NCBI GenBank assembly: GCA_019636285.1
Contig: JAHBXV010000046.1
Coordinates: forward strand, 1-44,615
Direction: 5' to 3'
Source: Planctomycetaceae bacterium
Lineage (GTDB): Bacteria > Planctomycetota > Planctomycetia > Planctomycetales > Planctomycetaceae
DNA: 44,615 nt
Position numbers and translations under genes: made by a program. Position 1 is the first letter of the stretch. Each line of letters begins with the position of its first letter. Shown one piece after another: positions 34,911-43,556 of the stretch. The notes beneath the pieces were generated by a model. The model made no database searches, was not told the origin of the DNA, and worked only from the letters and a program-made list of their open reading frames with translations.

Positions 34911-36836
34911 ATGCCTTCCATCGCGCGTTCCTTTCTGGCGATTGTCTTTGCCGTCGCGGTTCCCGCATTCGCTCAGGACGATCTCGAAAAGCAGATTGCC
35001 GAACTGACGCAAACAGCCGATCAGGCCGAACAAGCCCGCCAGACTGGCGAACCCGCGGTCACCGCGGCTCGCGAGCAATCGCGAAAGCTCGCCCAGGATC
35101 ACACCGACTTGCGGCTGGAGCTGTCGCGGTCCGAAGGCGTGGTCAAGGAGCTGGAACCCAAACTGGCTGGTCTGCAGGAAGCCGCGAAGAAGGCCGCCGA
35201 CGCCAAGACGCCGCTCGAAACGGCTGCTGCCGAGGCCGCCAAGGCTGCGGAAGCCGCCAAGGAGACCGACGGCTTTGAGGCAGCCGACAAGGCTTCGAAA
35301 GAGGCTACCGAGAAACTGGCTGCCGCCGTGAAGGCCGCAGACGAAGCCGCCGCCGCGCTGAAGGCCGTGGAAGAGCCGCTCGCGGCCGCGAAAATGGTGG
35401 TCGCCACCTCTCCCGACAAGATCAAGGCGGCCGAAGAGGCGATGAAAGCCTTCGAGCCCGAACTCGCCAAGGCAGAGGAAGCCTACGCTCTTTTGGTGAA
35501 CGAATCTGTCACCCGTCGCGTGGCATTGGAAGATGTGCTGTTCGCGAACGGCCGCATGGTCTCGTTCCGACGGCAGGTCGCCCCGATCTTGCAGGCACGC
35601 TGCGTCGCCTGCCACAACGCGCGGACCGCCAAGGGCCGATTCAACTGCGAGACGTTCGCCAACATGATGAAGGGTGGCGAATCGGGTGAATCCATCGTGG
35701 CGACGGCAGCCGACTCGCTGCTGCACATCATGGTGGTTGACGGCTCGATGCCCAAGGACTCCGATCCGCTCCTTCAGGAAGAGCAGGATCTGATTGCCAA
35801 ATGGATCGATTCGGGAGCCAAACTCGATGCGGGAGTCTCATCGGCCGCGGCGCTCATCACGATCATTCCGAAGCCCGTGCAACCAGCCCCGCCGGAAAGC
35901 TATCGCGTGCCGGTCCCGGTGACGGCGGTTGCTTTCAGCCCCGATGGCCAGTTGCTCGCCACGTCGGGCTACCGCGAAGTGCTCTTGTGGAAAGTCGAAG
36001 ACGGCTCGCTCGTCCGCCGTATCAGCAACCTCGCCGAACGTCCGCACGACATCGAGTTTTCCAAAGATGGTCAAGTCCTGGCCGTCGCTGCCGGAACTCC
36101 TGGCCAACTGGGTGAAGTGAAACTCTTCTCGGTCGCCGATGGAAGCGTCGTCGCCGACCTCTTCACGACCGACGACGAGGCGTTTTCCGTCGCCTACAGC
36201 CCCGACGGGACGAAGATCGCCACGACCTCGGCCGACCGCGCGTTGCGGGTCTTCGACGTTTCGACCGGCAAGCGACTCTTGCAGATCGAAGACCATGCCG
36301 ACTGGGTGCTGGACGTCGCCTGGTCGCCCGACGGCAAGTGGCTCGCCACCGCCAGTCGCGATAAGACGGCCAAGGTGTTCAACGCCGAGACGGGTGATTC
36401 GCAGGTGACGTTCAACAGCCACGGCGAACCGGTCTTCGGAGTCTTCTTCCTGTCCGACAGCAAGCAGATCGCCACCAGCGGACGCGATAACCGCATCCGT
36501 GTCTGGAATTCCGAAGACGCCAAGCAGGTTCGCGAAATTCGCGGCTTCAGCGGCGAAGTCTTCCGCATCGTTCGCACGCCGGACGATCTGGTCGTCAGCG
36601 GCTGCTCGGACAAAGTTGCCCGACTGCAGAAGCTCGCCGACGGGGCGGAAGTGAAGAAGTTCGCCGGCCACAATGACTGGGTCTATTCCGTGGCTGTTCA
36701 CCCGGACACGAAACGGATTGCCACCGGTTGCCACGATGGGGAAGTCCGCGTGTGGAACCTGGAGGATGGCGCGCTGGTCCGCAGCTTCTTCGCCGCGCCC
36801 GGGTATGCCGCTCCCGTCGCGGCTGCAAATCCGTAA
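34911..36836 (+). CDS. exported coiled-coil, PSCyt1-type cytochrome and WD40 protein
   Basis: The 641-residue protein begins with a signal peptide (MPSIARSFLAIVFAVAVPAFAQ). An alanine-rich coiled coil spans about 25-215. The planctomycete cytochrome domain has CVACHNARTAKGRFN (CxxCH at 231-235), then DSLLHIMVVDGSMPKDSDPL and LIAKWIDSGAKLD. WD40-type repeats fill residues about 335-641 (VAFSPDGQLLATSGY, VAYSPDGTKIATTSADRALRVFD, VAWSPDGKWLATASRDKTAKVF, IATSGRDNRIRVWN, IATGCHDGEVRVWN). It likely works outside the cytoplasmic membrane in electron transfer or as a protein scaffold; no reaction can be assigned. GAGGTC lies directly upstream of the ATG. Confidence 0.93.
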   Translation: MPSIARSFLAIVFAVAVPAFAQDDLEKQIAELTQTADQAEQARQTGEPAVTAAREQSRKLAQDHTDLRLELSRSEGVVKELEPKLAGLQEAAKKAADAKTPLETAAAEAAKAAEAAKETDGFEAADKASKEATEKLAAAVKAADEAAAALKAVEEPLAAAKMVVATSPDKIKAAEEAMKAFEPELAKAEEAYALLVNESVTRRVALEDVLFANGRMVSFRRQVAPILQARCVACHNARTAKGRFNCETFANMMKGGESGESIVATAADSLLHIMVVDGSMPKDSDPLLQEEQDLIAKWIDSGAKLDAGVSSAAALITIIPKPVQPAPPESYRVPVPVTAVAFSPDGQLLATSGYREVLLWKVEDGSLVRRISNLAERPHDIEFSKDGQVLAVAAGTPGQLGEVKLFSVADGSVVADLFTTDDEAFSVAYSPDGTKIATTSADRALRVFDVSTGKRLLQIEDHADWVLDVAWSPDGKWLATASRDKTAKVFNAETGDSQVTFNSHGEPVFGVFFLSDSKQIATSGRDNRIRVWNSEDAKQVREIRGFSGEVFRIVRTPDDLVVSGCSDKVARLQKLADGAEVKKFAGHNDWVYSVAVHPDTKRIATGCHDGEVRVWNLEDGALVRSFFAAPGYAAPVAAANP

Positions 36837-36960
36837 CACCCGCGACAATCGGCATTGGCAAGAGCGGGACGGCCGGTCATTTCAGTTGCCGATCCGCGTT
36901 TTCGGGGCGATGATTCACGAGCAGAATCAATCGCTTTCTGGGAACGGTGGTCGCAGGACG

Positions 36961-37524
36961 ATGGCCGATTACATTTCGCTGGTCGTCTCTCCCGTTGGGC
37001 CTCCGCCCGGAGCCGATGTCGCGCGGCCCTATCCGCTCGAGTCCTGGGAGACCGATCGCGTCGCGGCTGCTCGCGAACTCGTCCCCTGCTTCTGGCTCTG
37101 CCTGTTCTCCACCGACGATGTCGTCTGGGTTCGCCGCGAGAAGAGCCTCGATCCCATTCTCTGGGCTTCGGTGAGCGAGATCCGCGAACGCTACATGGGC
37201 CGCGATGCCCTGATTCGGCAGGTCTTCGACGGCAACGTCGAAGCCTGGGAGAAGTGGGGACGGGTTCTCGATCGCCTGCCGGCCGATCGCTGGCTGGCGA
37301 TCGACGCGGCCGAACTTCACCAGGCCGAAAGTCTGCCCCTGAGCGAACGCCTCGAAACGGCTCTCTCGTGGTTCGAGTCCGACGCAGCCGAGGGGTTCGA
37401 TCAACTGCTCGACATCTCGCAGCTCATCTGGAACCCCGACGATCGCGTCTTGTTCGCCGACCGCGAGGATGAACTCGAATACCGCCTCATCGGCCAGCTC
37501 TGGCCGCGATTCGAGCCGAAGTAA
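36961..37524 (+). CDS. 187-aa cytoplasmic protein, unknown
   Basis: The product begins MADYISLVVSPVGPPPGADV and is acidic, with many tryptophans (SWETDR, FWLCLFSTDDVVWVRR, LIWNPDD). It has no signal peptide or membrane segment. AGGA lies 5 bases upstream of the ATG at 36961; an ATG at 36910 would add 17 residues. I do not recognise a domain. It follows the cytochrome-WD40 gene by 124 bases. Confidence 0.7.
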   Translation: MADYISLVVSPVGPPPGADVARPYPLESWETDRVAAARELVPCFWLCLFSTDDVVWVRREKSLDPILWASVSEIRERYMGRDALIRQVFDGNVEAWEKWGRVLDRLPADRWLAIDAAELHQAESLPLSERLETALSWFESDAAEGFDQLLDISQLIWNPDDRVLFADREDELEYRLIGQLWPRFEPK

Positions 37525-37551
37525 CACCGTTCGCCCGACCTCGATTCTTTA

Positions 37552-37611
37552 GTAACCCGACGCGTCAGCGAGGGAGAGAACGGACAGTCCCTCGCTGACG
37601 CGTCGGGTTAC
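37552..37611. repeat. perfect hairpin repeat, 'TAACCCGACGCGTCAGCGAGGGA' family, copy 2
   Basis: Arms 37552-37575 and 37588-37611 are exactly complementary over 24 bases with a 12-base loop. It lies between the convergent genes ending at 37524 and 37626, so a terminator role is plausible. The diverged relative is at 15579-15638. Confidence 0.85.
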
Positions 37612-37625
37612 CTGTTTCACGGTGC

Positions 37626-38087
37626 CTAACTCACCTCGACCCACACCGCGATCTCCACCGCAGCGTTGAGCGGCAGTTCACTCACGCCCACGGCGATCCG
37701 CGAGTGTCGGCCCGCTTCGCCGAACGCCAGCAGTAACAGTTCCGATGCGCCATTGATCACGGCTGGCTGTCGCGTGAATCCGGGGGCAGACTGGACGTAA
37801 CCTTCGACGCGCACCACGCGCGTCACTCGGTCGAGGTCGCCGATCTCCGCCTTGATCTGGGCAATCGCGTTGAGAGCCGCCATTCGGCTGGCGTGGGCTC
37901 CGTCTTCCTCGGGAAGTTCCCGGCCCACTTTGCCGGTGAACATGACCTCTTTGCCCAGCATCGGGAGTTGCCCGCTGGTGATGACCAGCGAGCCCGTCCG
38001 CACGACGGGAACGTACGCGGCGACGGCGGCGGGGGGATGGGGCAACTCGTGACCGTGTGCCTTGAGACGCTCTTCGACTTGGCCCAT
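37626..38087 (-). CDS. RidA/YjgF-family protein
   Basis: The 153-residue product has the RidA fold pattern: [52 protein letters not shown], and near the end [24 protein letters not shown]. Arg130 aligns with the arginine (Arg105 type) that RidA enzymes use to deaminate reactive enamine/imine intermediates, and Glu145 with the conserved acid. It belongs to the longer, about 150-residue, subgroup rather than the archetypal 127-residue RidA. The ATG at 38087 has AAGGAT upstream. It is divergent from the aldo/keto reductase gene. Confidence 0.9.
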   Translation of the reverse strand: MGQVEERLKAHGHELPHPPAAVAAYVPVVRTGSLVITSGQLPMLGKEVMFTGKVGRELPEEDGAHASRMAALNAIAQIKAEIGDLDRVTRVVRVEGYVQSAPGFTRQPAVINGASELLLLAFGEAGRHSRIAVGVSELPLNAAVEIAVWVEVS

Positions 38088-38200
38088 GATGGGATCCTTC
38101 AACTCGGGGCGACGGTGGATGGAATCGCGAAGATAGCACGTTCGCGTTCCGCCGCGAAGCGGTCGTCTGCTGGTGCCAATTCTCACGGAAAGTTTCGACG

Positions 38201-39202
38201 ATGGATTATCGCACGCTGGGACGAACGGGCGTCAAGGTTTCACCCGTCTGCCTGGGAACCATGATGTTCGGCGGCCCGACCGAAGAAGCCGAATCCATCA
38301 AGATCATCCATCGCGCGCTCGACGCGGGGATCAACTTCATCGACACGGCCGACATGTACGTGCAGGGCCGGTCGGAAGAGATCGTCGGCAAAGCCCTCAA
38401 GGACCGTCGCGACGATGTCATTCTCGCCACCAAAGGCAAGAACCCGATGGGGCCAAGCCCCAACCAGCAGGGGCTCAGCCGACGCTGGATGATGAAGGCT
38501 CTCGACGCCAGCTTGAAGCGACTCGGAGTCGACTGCGTCGACATCTACTACGCTCACGCGCCCGATCCCGCCACTCCCTGGGAAGAAACGCTCCGCGCGC
38601 TCGACGACATGGTGCGTCAGGGGAAGGTCCACTACATCGCCTGCTCGAACTTCCGCGCCTGGCAGGTCTGCCGCGCCCTCTGGTACAGCGACAGCCAGGG
38701 GCTCGACCGCTTCGCCTGCGTGCAGCCCCTCTACAACATCATGAACCGCGATATCGAAGTGGAACTCTTGCCGCTCTGCCGGGAAATGAACCTGGGCGTC
38801 GTCAGCTACAGCCCGCTCGCTCGCGGAATTCTGACCGGCAAGTACAAACCCGGCGCGGATTTCCCCGAAGGAAGCCGAGCCGCCCGTTCCGACAAGCGCA
38901 TGAAAGAAGCCGAGCTGCGCGACGAGAGCATCGAACTTTCGCAGTCCCTCGCCGACTACTGCGAAAAGAAGGGCGTGCCGATGTCGGCCTTCGCGACGGC
39001 CTGGTGCCTCGCGAACCCCACCCTCACGTCGATCATCCTCGGACCCCGCACGATGGAGCAGTTCGAAGACAACCTCCGCTGCCTCGATGTCACCATCACC
39101 GAAGACGACGAGCAATTCGTCAACTCGCTCGTCCCTCCCGGCGAACACAGCGGCAAAGGCTTCCGCGACCCGGCGTATCCCGTCACGGGGCGCGGGCGGT
39201 GA
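38201..39202 (+). CDS. aldo/keto reductase
   Basis: The 333-residue TIM-barrel enzyme has the AKR tetrad: Asp and Tyr in [18 protein letters not shown], Lys in ILATKGKN, and His in [14 protein letters not shown]. Other family signatures are [33 protein letters not shown] and [13 protein letters not shown]. It reduces aldehydes or ketones with NADPH; the substrate is unknown. The gene stands alone, with a hairpin just after its stop. Confidence 0.95.
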   Translation: MDYRTLGRTGVKVSPVCLGTMMFGGPTEEAESIKIIHRALDAGINFIDTADMYVQGRSEEIVGKALKDRRDDVILATKGKNPMGPSPNQQGLSRRWMMKALDASLKRLGVDCVDIYYAHAPDPATPWEETLRALDDMVRQGKVHYIACSNFRAWQVCRALWYSDSQGLDRFACVQPLYNIMNRDIEVELLPLCREMNLGVVSYSPLARGILTGKYKPGADFPEGSRAARSDKRMKEAELRDESIELSQSLADYCEKKGVPMSAFATAWCLANPTLTSIILGPRTMEQFEDNLRCLDVTITEDDEQFVNSLVPPGEHSGKGFRDPAYPVTGRGR

Positions 39203-39230
39203 TCGATGACCCAGTCGCGCAACCGGTTGT

Positions 39231-39266
39231 GTGGCACGCCCAGAAGCGCAGCGGATGGGCGTGGCT
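39231..39266. terminator. hairpin between convergent genes, 'GGCACGCCC' family
   Basis: GGCACGCCCA (39233-39242) pairs with TGGGCGTGGC (39256-39265). It lies between the stop codons at 39202 and 39286 and is related to the hairpin at 17031-17063. Its 5' flank AACCGGTTGTG also matches the palindrome of the MITE-like elements. Confidence 0.6.
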
Positions 39267-39285
39267 GTGACCGTAACGCCACCTG

Positions 39286-40401
39286 CTAACCAACCCCCGA
39301 TTCCAGATCATTCAGCCGTCCGACGGCGTGGCTGACTTTCCCCAACAGCCGCAGCCCGAACCAGAGGATCGGCAGCGGGAGCAGGAAGAAAATGTACGCT
39401 CCGCCAAAACCTCGGCGGACGACGACGTTGGCCGGATTGGCTGGGTCGTACCAGCAGGGAATCGTTTTGCCCGCGACCCAGTCGTCCATCGCCGCCTTCC
39501 CCAGAACCTGGCCGCCGATGTGCAGGGTCGTGCCGGTGTCGAAGCCGGAGGAGACGATCTCCCGTTCGCCGGCCTGATACTTGAGGGCGAATTCGGGAGT
39601 GCGCGTTGTCGACGTCCGGCGGCGTTTCCCCGGCTCCTGCCGCGATTCCGTCCGGATGACTTCGCGTCGATCCAGGATGAGGGCGGGCGTTTCTTTCCAA
39701 CTTGTCAACGTCTGGTAGTCGCGCCAGGCCAATCCGGCCCCCACCATCAGAAACGCCAGCGGGATCATAATCAGGGCGACGATCCCGAACGCGGGGAATC
39801 GACGGACATCCGCCGGCAAGTGGTGGGACTTCGGATTGCTCCGGATCCACTGCACTCGAGCCCGCAGCCAGACGAAGAACAACCCGCCGAAGACCATCCA
39901 GCCCAGCACCCAGAACGCGGCCGGGTGAAACCGCAAGCCGCCGATGACGACTCCCGCGTTCGTGGGGACGCTGCCGATTTTGATCGAAAACACGTCGTCG
40001 TGCCGGGCGTCCGCGAGGAAGTTCCGGACTTCGACATCCGACGACAGCGTGTGCTGGGCTTCTTTGCGGGAGGCCAGGAGGTCGAACGAGAACCGATACT
40101 CCCCTCTCGCCGGAATCTCCACGACGGCTGTCACCTCGCGATCAATGTCGTCTCGCTTGAGCTGGGGCAAGTCGTCGATGCGGACGAGAAACCCGTTGTG
40201 CGGAAACCGAACCCGCACGTCGGTCCCTTCCGAGGCCGTGTCTCCCGAGTTTCTCAGCACCACGTTCACGGTCACCACGGTCCCCGCCGGAACTCGCTCC
40301 AGGTCGGAAGAGACGGTTGATTGACTCAAATCCACCCCGGCGAGGGCCACCTGGGTGAAGAGGGCGACTGCCGGAATCCACAGGACGAAGAGTCGGTTCA
40401 T
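39286..40401 (-). CDS. DUF3592 membrane protein with N-terminal beta domain
   Basis: The 371-residue product starts with a signal peptide (FVLWIPAVALFTQVALAG). A beta-sandwich part follows, of the type seen in DUF11/CARDB domains (TVVTVNVVLRNSGDTASEGTD). Then come membrane segments (FWVLGWMVFGGLFFVWL and FGIVALIMIPLAFLMVGAGL). A DUF3592 domain follows (SWKETPALILDRREV, SSGFDTG, AGKTIPCWYDPANPANVVVR), and a last membrane helix (IFFLLPLPILWFGLRLLG). DUF3592 has no assigned function. The gene is probably a single unit. Confidence 0.87.
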   Translation of the reverse strand: MNRLFVLWIPAVALFTQVALAGVDLSQSTVSSDLERVPAGTVVTVNVVLRNSGDTASEGTDVRVRFPHNGFLVRIDDLPQLKRDDIDREVTAVVEIPARGEYRFSFDLLASRKEAQHTLSSDVEVRNFLADARHDDVFSIKIGSVPTNAGVVIGGLRFHPAAFWVLGWMVFGGLFFVWLRARVQWIRSNPKSHHLPADVRRFPAFGIVALIMIPLAFLMVGAGLAWRDYQTLTSWKETPALILDRREVIRTESRQEPGKRRRTSTTRTPEFALKYQAGEREIVSSGFDTGTTLHIGGQVLGKAAMDDWVAGKTIPCWYDPANPANVVVRRGFGGAYIFFLLPLPILWFGLRLLGKVSHAVGRLNDLESGVG

Positions 40402-40500
40402 AGGCGTTTCTCAGAATTCCGTGACGATCACTTCGAAAGGAATACTTGGCGGAGCCAGCGTGATGATATTCGTTTGTAAGCGATTCGGCTGCCACTCCTG

Positions 40501-41022
40501 TCACCGCGTCTTCAGATCGATCCCCCATTCTTCCAGCACGAATTCGGGAACGACGCAAAAACTCGCCCGCCCATCGGCCCACTTGATCGTTTCGGGCCGC
40601 CTGGCGAAGTCGGTGCAGAGGCGGCTGGGGTGCGGCGTGATGCCCACTCGGCCCAGATCGAGACGGTCCGAATCCCAGCAGGTTTGAATCGTGACGTCCG
40701 GATGCGTCCGCTCGTGCGTATGCCCCTCGCAGGCTCGGCAAAGCAGCCGGAACTCCGAGTCCTCCAGCTCGAAGACGCGCCCCCGCAGTTTCGCGGCAAA
40801 GGCGGCCGCCCGCGGCCCGTGGTCCGGATCGCCGAATTCATTCACTCGGCGAGAGTCATGCAGGACCGCAAAGAGCGAGACAACCTCGACATTCGCCCGC
40901 GTCTCCTCGGCCAGCCTCAACCCGTTCTCAAGAACTCGTGCCCAATGCGCCACGCCATGATCGCCATTCAGCGGCAGGGCGTAGTCTTCGAGAATAGCGT
41001 TGAGGACCGGGAGGAGGTTCAT
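40501..41022 (-). CDS. HD-type phosphohydrolase-like protein
   Basis: The 173-residue protein has a helical HD layout. His22 and His26 lie in DHGVAHWARV, LHDSRR has His55-Asp56, and GDPDHGPRAAAFA and CWDSDRLDLGRVG supply further metal-type residues. HD proteins often hydrolyse phosphate esters with divalent metals. The substrate is unknown. It is not in an obvious operon. Confidence 0.82.
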   Translation of the reverse strand: MNLLPVLNAILEDYALPLNGDHGVAHWARVLENGLRLAEETRANVEVVSLFAVLHDSRRVNEFGDPDHGPRAAAFAAKLRGRVFELEDSEFRLLCRACEGHTHERTHPDVTIQTCWDSDRLDLGRVGITPHPSRLCTDFARRPETIKWADGRASFCVVPEFVLEEWGIDLKTR

Positions 41023-41060
41023 GCCGACATATTAGCAATCGCGGGCGAATCGGAGGTGGT

Positions 41061-41125
41061 CGCAAGGCCACAGAGGTAAACCGGCAGTATCTGTTCCCGA
41101 ATCAAGTTGAGCGGTACGGTATCGT
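41061..41125. repeat. accessory-array repeat B, short copy 1
   Basis: CGCAAGGCCACAGAGGTAAA then AATCAAGTTGAGCGG and ACGGTATCG are related to the longer copies at 42969-43101 and 43721-43850. Confidence 0.55.
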
Positions 41126-41208
41126 GTGTCTCCTGCTCGGGAAGCAAGGAGGAATCCACTCGCATTCCTTCGGCCCAGCCGTCTGGTTCCGGCCGGTTTC
41201 AATTCCAG

Positions 41209-41269
41209 TGGAAACCTCTTGGGCCTGGCGGCCCCCAGCGGTTGCGGAGCCACCGGGTCCACCCGGCGG
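41209..41269. repeat. accessory-array repeat C, copy 1
   Basis: Contains AACCTCTTGGGCCTGGCGG and CCCCCAGCGGTTGCGG, as in the copies at 41531, 42491 (inverted), 42931 (inverted) and 43864. It ends 18 bases before the next gene's start. Confidence 0.7.
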
Positions 41270-41287
41270 AGGCCGCGCACTCTACCG

Positions 41288-41530
41288 ATGCTCAAGAAGC
41301 CGTGCTATCTAACCGGCGAAGAAGTGAAAGTGGGCGATCGCATCAGAATCTGGAGCGGTCCAGGATGGCGATCCGCCACCGTGGTCGAGGTCTACCTTGA
41401 GACGCTCCGGAGTGCAGAAACCACGCTGCCCGAAACTGAGTACGCAATCAGGACAGATTTTGACGACGGAGATCGCTGGTCGTGGCGGTACTTCGATGAG
41501 GATGTGGAGTTAGTCGGGCGAGCAACTTAA
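41288..41530 (+). CDS. 80-aa protein, unknown
   Basis: The product starts MLKKPCYLTGEEVKVGDRIR, with IWSGPGWRSATVVEVYLETL and a tryptophan-containing acidic end (DFDDGDRWSWRYFDEDVELV). The VKVGDRIR-SGPGWRSATVVEV part reads like a small SH3-like/beta-barrel fold. No family is recognised. It is bracketed by repeat C copies and may be a cassette-type gene. No clear Shine-Dalgarno is seen. Confidence 0.55.
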   Translation: MLKKPCYLTGEEVKVGDRIRIWSGPGWRSATVVEVYLETLRSAETTLPETEYAIRTDFDDGDRWSWRYFDEDVELVGRAT

Positions 41531-41583
41531 CCTTCTTGCGACTACCGGCTCCAGCGGTTGCAGTGCAACCGAGGCCACCGAGC
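41531..41583. repeat. accessory-array repeat C, copy 2
   Basis: Contains CCGGCTCCAGCGGTTGCAGT and GCAACCGAGGCCACC, matching the core of the other repeat C copies. It begins directly after the stop of the 80-aa gene. Confidence 0.6.
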
Positions 41584-41768
41584 GGAGCCGTCGGTTCCTC
41601 GAAACGAGCCACACCCTTGTGGAAGCGGTGAAATCCACCTCGAAGAGACGGTTAGCCAGCGAGCGTCACGACCAAGGTAACCGGGCGGCGGCCAGGAACC
41701 TTCGATTTCAGAATCCGCCCGAGCTGCCGCGCTGGGTGACGGCCTTGTTCGGCACTGCCCGTGCTTGG

Positions 41769-42302
41769 TTAGGGTTCGTCAATAGTAACGATCATCGTTA
41801 TTTGGCCGCTTCGATCCTCCGTCGCCAACCATGCGCGAAATCGGCCGGAGTGCTTCCTGTCGAAGTAGCGTCGCTCAGTCAGGTAAACCGCGCCGAGCTT
41901 GCTCGACAACTGCCATTGCCCGGTGACGGGATTCGGACAGTGCATTCCGGCTTCAGCGATCGCGGCATCGATGTGAGTCTCAAGAGAAGTCGCAACACTA
42001 TCCCGAGATTGTTCCCCCAATTCCCAGCATGCTGTAAACCACCTTTCGCCCCACCGCAGGCCTCCGCCAGACATTGAAGCCGAGGCTGTGAGAATCTCGT
42101 GCTGTGACCGGGACCGCGCCGAAACTGCCTCAGCCAGCGAAAGCGGGTCGAAGCCTGCGAAGAGTGCGCTCGGCGACTCGGTCGGAGCAGTCAGGGAGGC
42201 GGAGGAGCCTGGCACGGAACTTCCACCAACGGTCAGTCGCCCGACGAGGATGCCTGTGGCCAAGCAGGTCAGTCCAATTACCCATACCCTTGCATGTGCC
42301 AT
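41769..42302 (-). CDS. 177-aa membrane-anchored protein, unknown
   Basis: Residues 5-26 (RVWVIGLTCLATGILVGRLT) form a membrane anchor or uncleaved signal. A serine/proline-rich spacer follows. A domain from about 60 on reads HEILTASASMSGGGLRWGER, WFTACWELGEQSRDSVATSL, GQWQLSSKLGAVYLTERRYF and ITMIVTIDEP. Two cysteines are in the outer part. I recognise no family. Repeat A copy 1 sits directly upstream of its start, as repeat A copy 2 does for the ACP-like gene. Confidence 0.6.
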   Translation of the reverse strand: MAHARVWVIGLTCLATGILVGRLTVGGSSVPGSSASLTAPTESPSALFAGFDPLSLAEAVSARSRSQHEILTASASMSGGGLRWGERWFTACWELGEQSRDSVATSLETHIDAAIAEAGMHCPNPVTGQWQLSSKLGAVYLTERRYFDRKHSGRFRAWLATEDRSGQITMIVTIDEP

Positions 42303-42323
42303 GCGACTATCCGTTTCCCGCCG

Positions 42324-42486
42324 AACTTGTATTTAGGATGGTCAGCGTAACACTTGTAGGCTGCATCTTTGTCAGGCTAACGCGCGTTGCGCCAATTGCC
42401 GTAACGGTCATGCTACTTGGTGGTTGCTGATTTTTAGAGATTTCGATGCCGTATTAGGCTGTTTCAGTCTAGCACTCACCAGGACC
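42324..42486. repeat. accessory-array repeat A, copy 1
   Basis: About 160 bases, similar along its length to 43557-43720. Shared blocks are GTAGGCTGCA, GTCAG, GACGCGCGTT/AACGCGCGTT, GTGGTTGCTGATTTTT and TCTAGCACTCACCAGGACCA. It lies just upstream of the 177-aa gene (minus strand). Confidence 0.8.
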
Positions 42487-42490
42487 ACGC

Positions 42491-42526
42491 CGGGTGGCCC
42501 CGGTTTCTTCCGCAATCGGCGGCACC
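42491..42526. repeat. accessory-array repeat C, copy 3 (inverted)
   Basis: CGGGTGGCCCCGGTTTCTTC then CGCAATCGGCGGCACC is the reverse-orientation core of repeat C. Confidence 0.6.
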
Positions 42527-42551
42527 GTGCAGACATATTCTTCGCTGTCTG

Positions 42552-42908
42552 CTACGGCATATAGAACACTCGTCTCGCACGAATCAATGCGATTTTCCCA
42601 TCCGGCGACATCGTGAAGACCGCTTGGGTCGCTTCAAAGCCTATCCCGTTGTGTCTTCTACTCGACATGGCCGTGATCGTGTTGCTGCTGGTCGAATGCG
42701 AGTAGCCGAGAGTATCCAGGTGCTCTGTTGCCGATTGGACCGTCATCCCCTCTTTGATTCCCCAGATTGTTTTGACGCTTGAGAACTGGATGGTAAGACG
42801 ATCGTCTGTCTGCGAGCCAAAACGACCCCAGAGAAGTGTGCCGGCACCCGTCATTGCCACCACGGCCAACGCTGCCATAACGAATCGGTTTCTGGGTCTG
42901 CCGTTCAA
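42552..42908 (-). CDS. 118-aa membrane-anchored protein, unknown
   Basis: A hydrophobic anchor near residues 9-29 (FVMAALAVVAMTGAGTLLWG) is followed by a small soluble part with IKEGMTVQSATEHLDTLGYS and TMSPDGKIALIRARRVFYMP. The 'G-M-T-x-x-x-A-x-x-x-L-x-x-L-G' segment resembles the BamE/SmpA-like small fold, but this is only a resemblance. The start is a TTG at 42908, or an ATG at 42878. Repeats flank it on both sides. Confidence 0.55.
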   Translation of the reverse strand: MNGRPRNRFVMAALAVVAMTGAGTLLWGRFGSQTDDRLTIQFSSVKTIWGIKEGMTVQSATEHLDTLGYSHSTSSNTITAMSSRRHNGIGFEATQAVFTMSPDGKIALIRARRVFYMP

Positions 42909-42930
42909 TGGGGTATTTCCGGGAATTCCT

Positions 42931-42968
42931 CGGGTGGCCCCGGTTGCTTCCGCAACCGGGGGGCCGCT
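42931..42968. repeat. accessory-array repeat C, copy 4 (inverted)
   Basis: CGGGTGGCCCCGGTTGCTTC and CGCAACCGGGGGGCC form the inverted core of repeat C, immediately next to repeat B copy 2. Confidence 0.65.
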
Positions 42969-43101
42969 AGGCCACAGAGGTTAGCCCGTCGGCACTCTCT
43001 GTAAATCAACTCAATCGGGACGTCATCATGATCGTTCTGTTTTTCGCATTCTACGTTGCGGTTTTTGCCACATGCCCGGTTCGTCATCTAGTGGGGCCGG
43101 G
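42969..43101. repeat. accessory-array repeat B, copy 2
   Basis: About 130 bases, closely similar to 43721-43850: AGGCCACAGAGGTTA, GTCGGCACTCTCTG, AAATCAACTCAATCGGGACG, TCATC and a closing GTCATCTAGTGGGGCCGGG. Confidence 0.8.
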
Positions 43102-43159
43102 CTTGTCCTCGCGACAAGGCACCCTCTTGGGGCGCCCCGTGGGGCATGATCCGAAGTGG

Positions 43160-43465
43160 CTACTCCATGCCCAAGTCCTTTACCATCCAGGCATCTAGTG
43201 TGATTTCCGAATCATCAACTCCCAAAGTCTCTGCAATTATGTCACAAACGCGTTCGTAGATCTCCGCAGTTGATTCTACTTTTTGTCGTTCGAGGTTTTC
43301 TCGAACGTATTCAAGAAAATCACGAACGCGAATATCAGTCCACGCGCCGGTCGGCGGTTCACCCGTGTTGCCGGCATGGAGAAATTCCACAAGGCCATCG
43401 CGTTCGAGCTTGATGTCGAACTCTTTTTCGACGCGAAATGTCAAATCGAGCAGGTCGATTCCCAA
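43160..43465 (-). CDS. acyl-carrier-protein-like protein with its halves in swapped order
   Basis: From a TTG at 43465 the product has 101 residues; GGAGG lies 11 bases upstream. A frame extends to a GTG at 43708, but that part is repeat sequence. Residues 2-20 (GIDLLDLTFRVEKEFDIKL) match the second helix of acyl carrier proteins, the part that normally follows the phosphopantetheine serine. Residues 47-60 (VRDFLEYVRENLER) match the last helix. Residues 66-101 (TAEIYERVCDIIAETLGVDD then SEITLDAWMVKDLGME) match the ACP first helix up to the serine motif. The stop falls exactly where the serine would be. So the order is helix II to IV, then helix I, a circular permutation of an ACP, or the joint of two tandem ACPs with both outer halves lost. 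The modifiable serine is absent. It could also be a pseudogene. Confidence 0.55.
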   Translation of the reverse strand: MGIDLLDLTFRVEKEFDIKLERDGLVEFLHAGNTGEPPTGAWTDIRVRDFLEYVRENLERQKVESTAEIYERVCDIIAETLGVDDSEITLDAWMVKDLGME

Positions 43466-43556
43466 TTCAAAACCTGCCTCCGTCGGTGAGCTGCGTGGAT
43501 TGTGCGAGAAGATCGGCTGACGACGTAACTGAAATCCTGTTTGCCTATTTCTGGAT

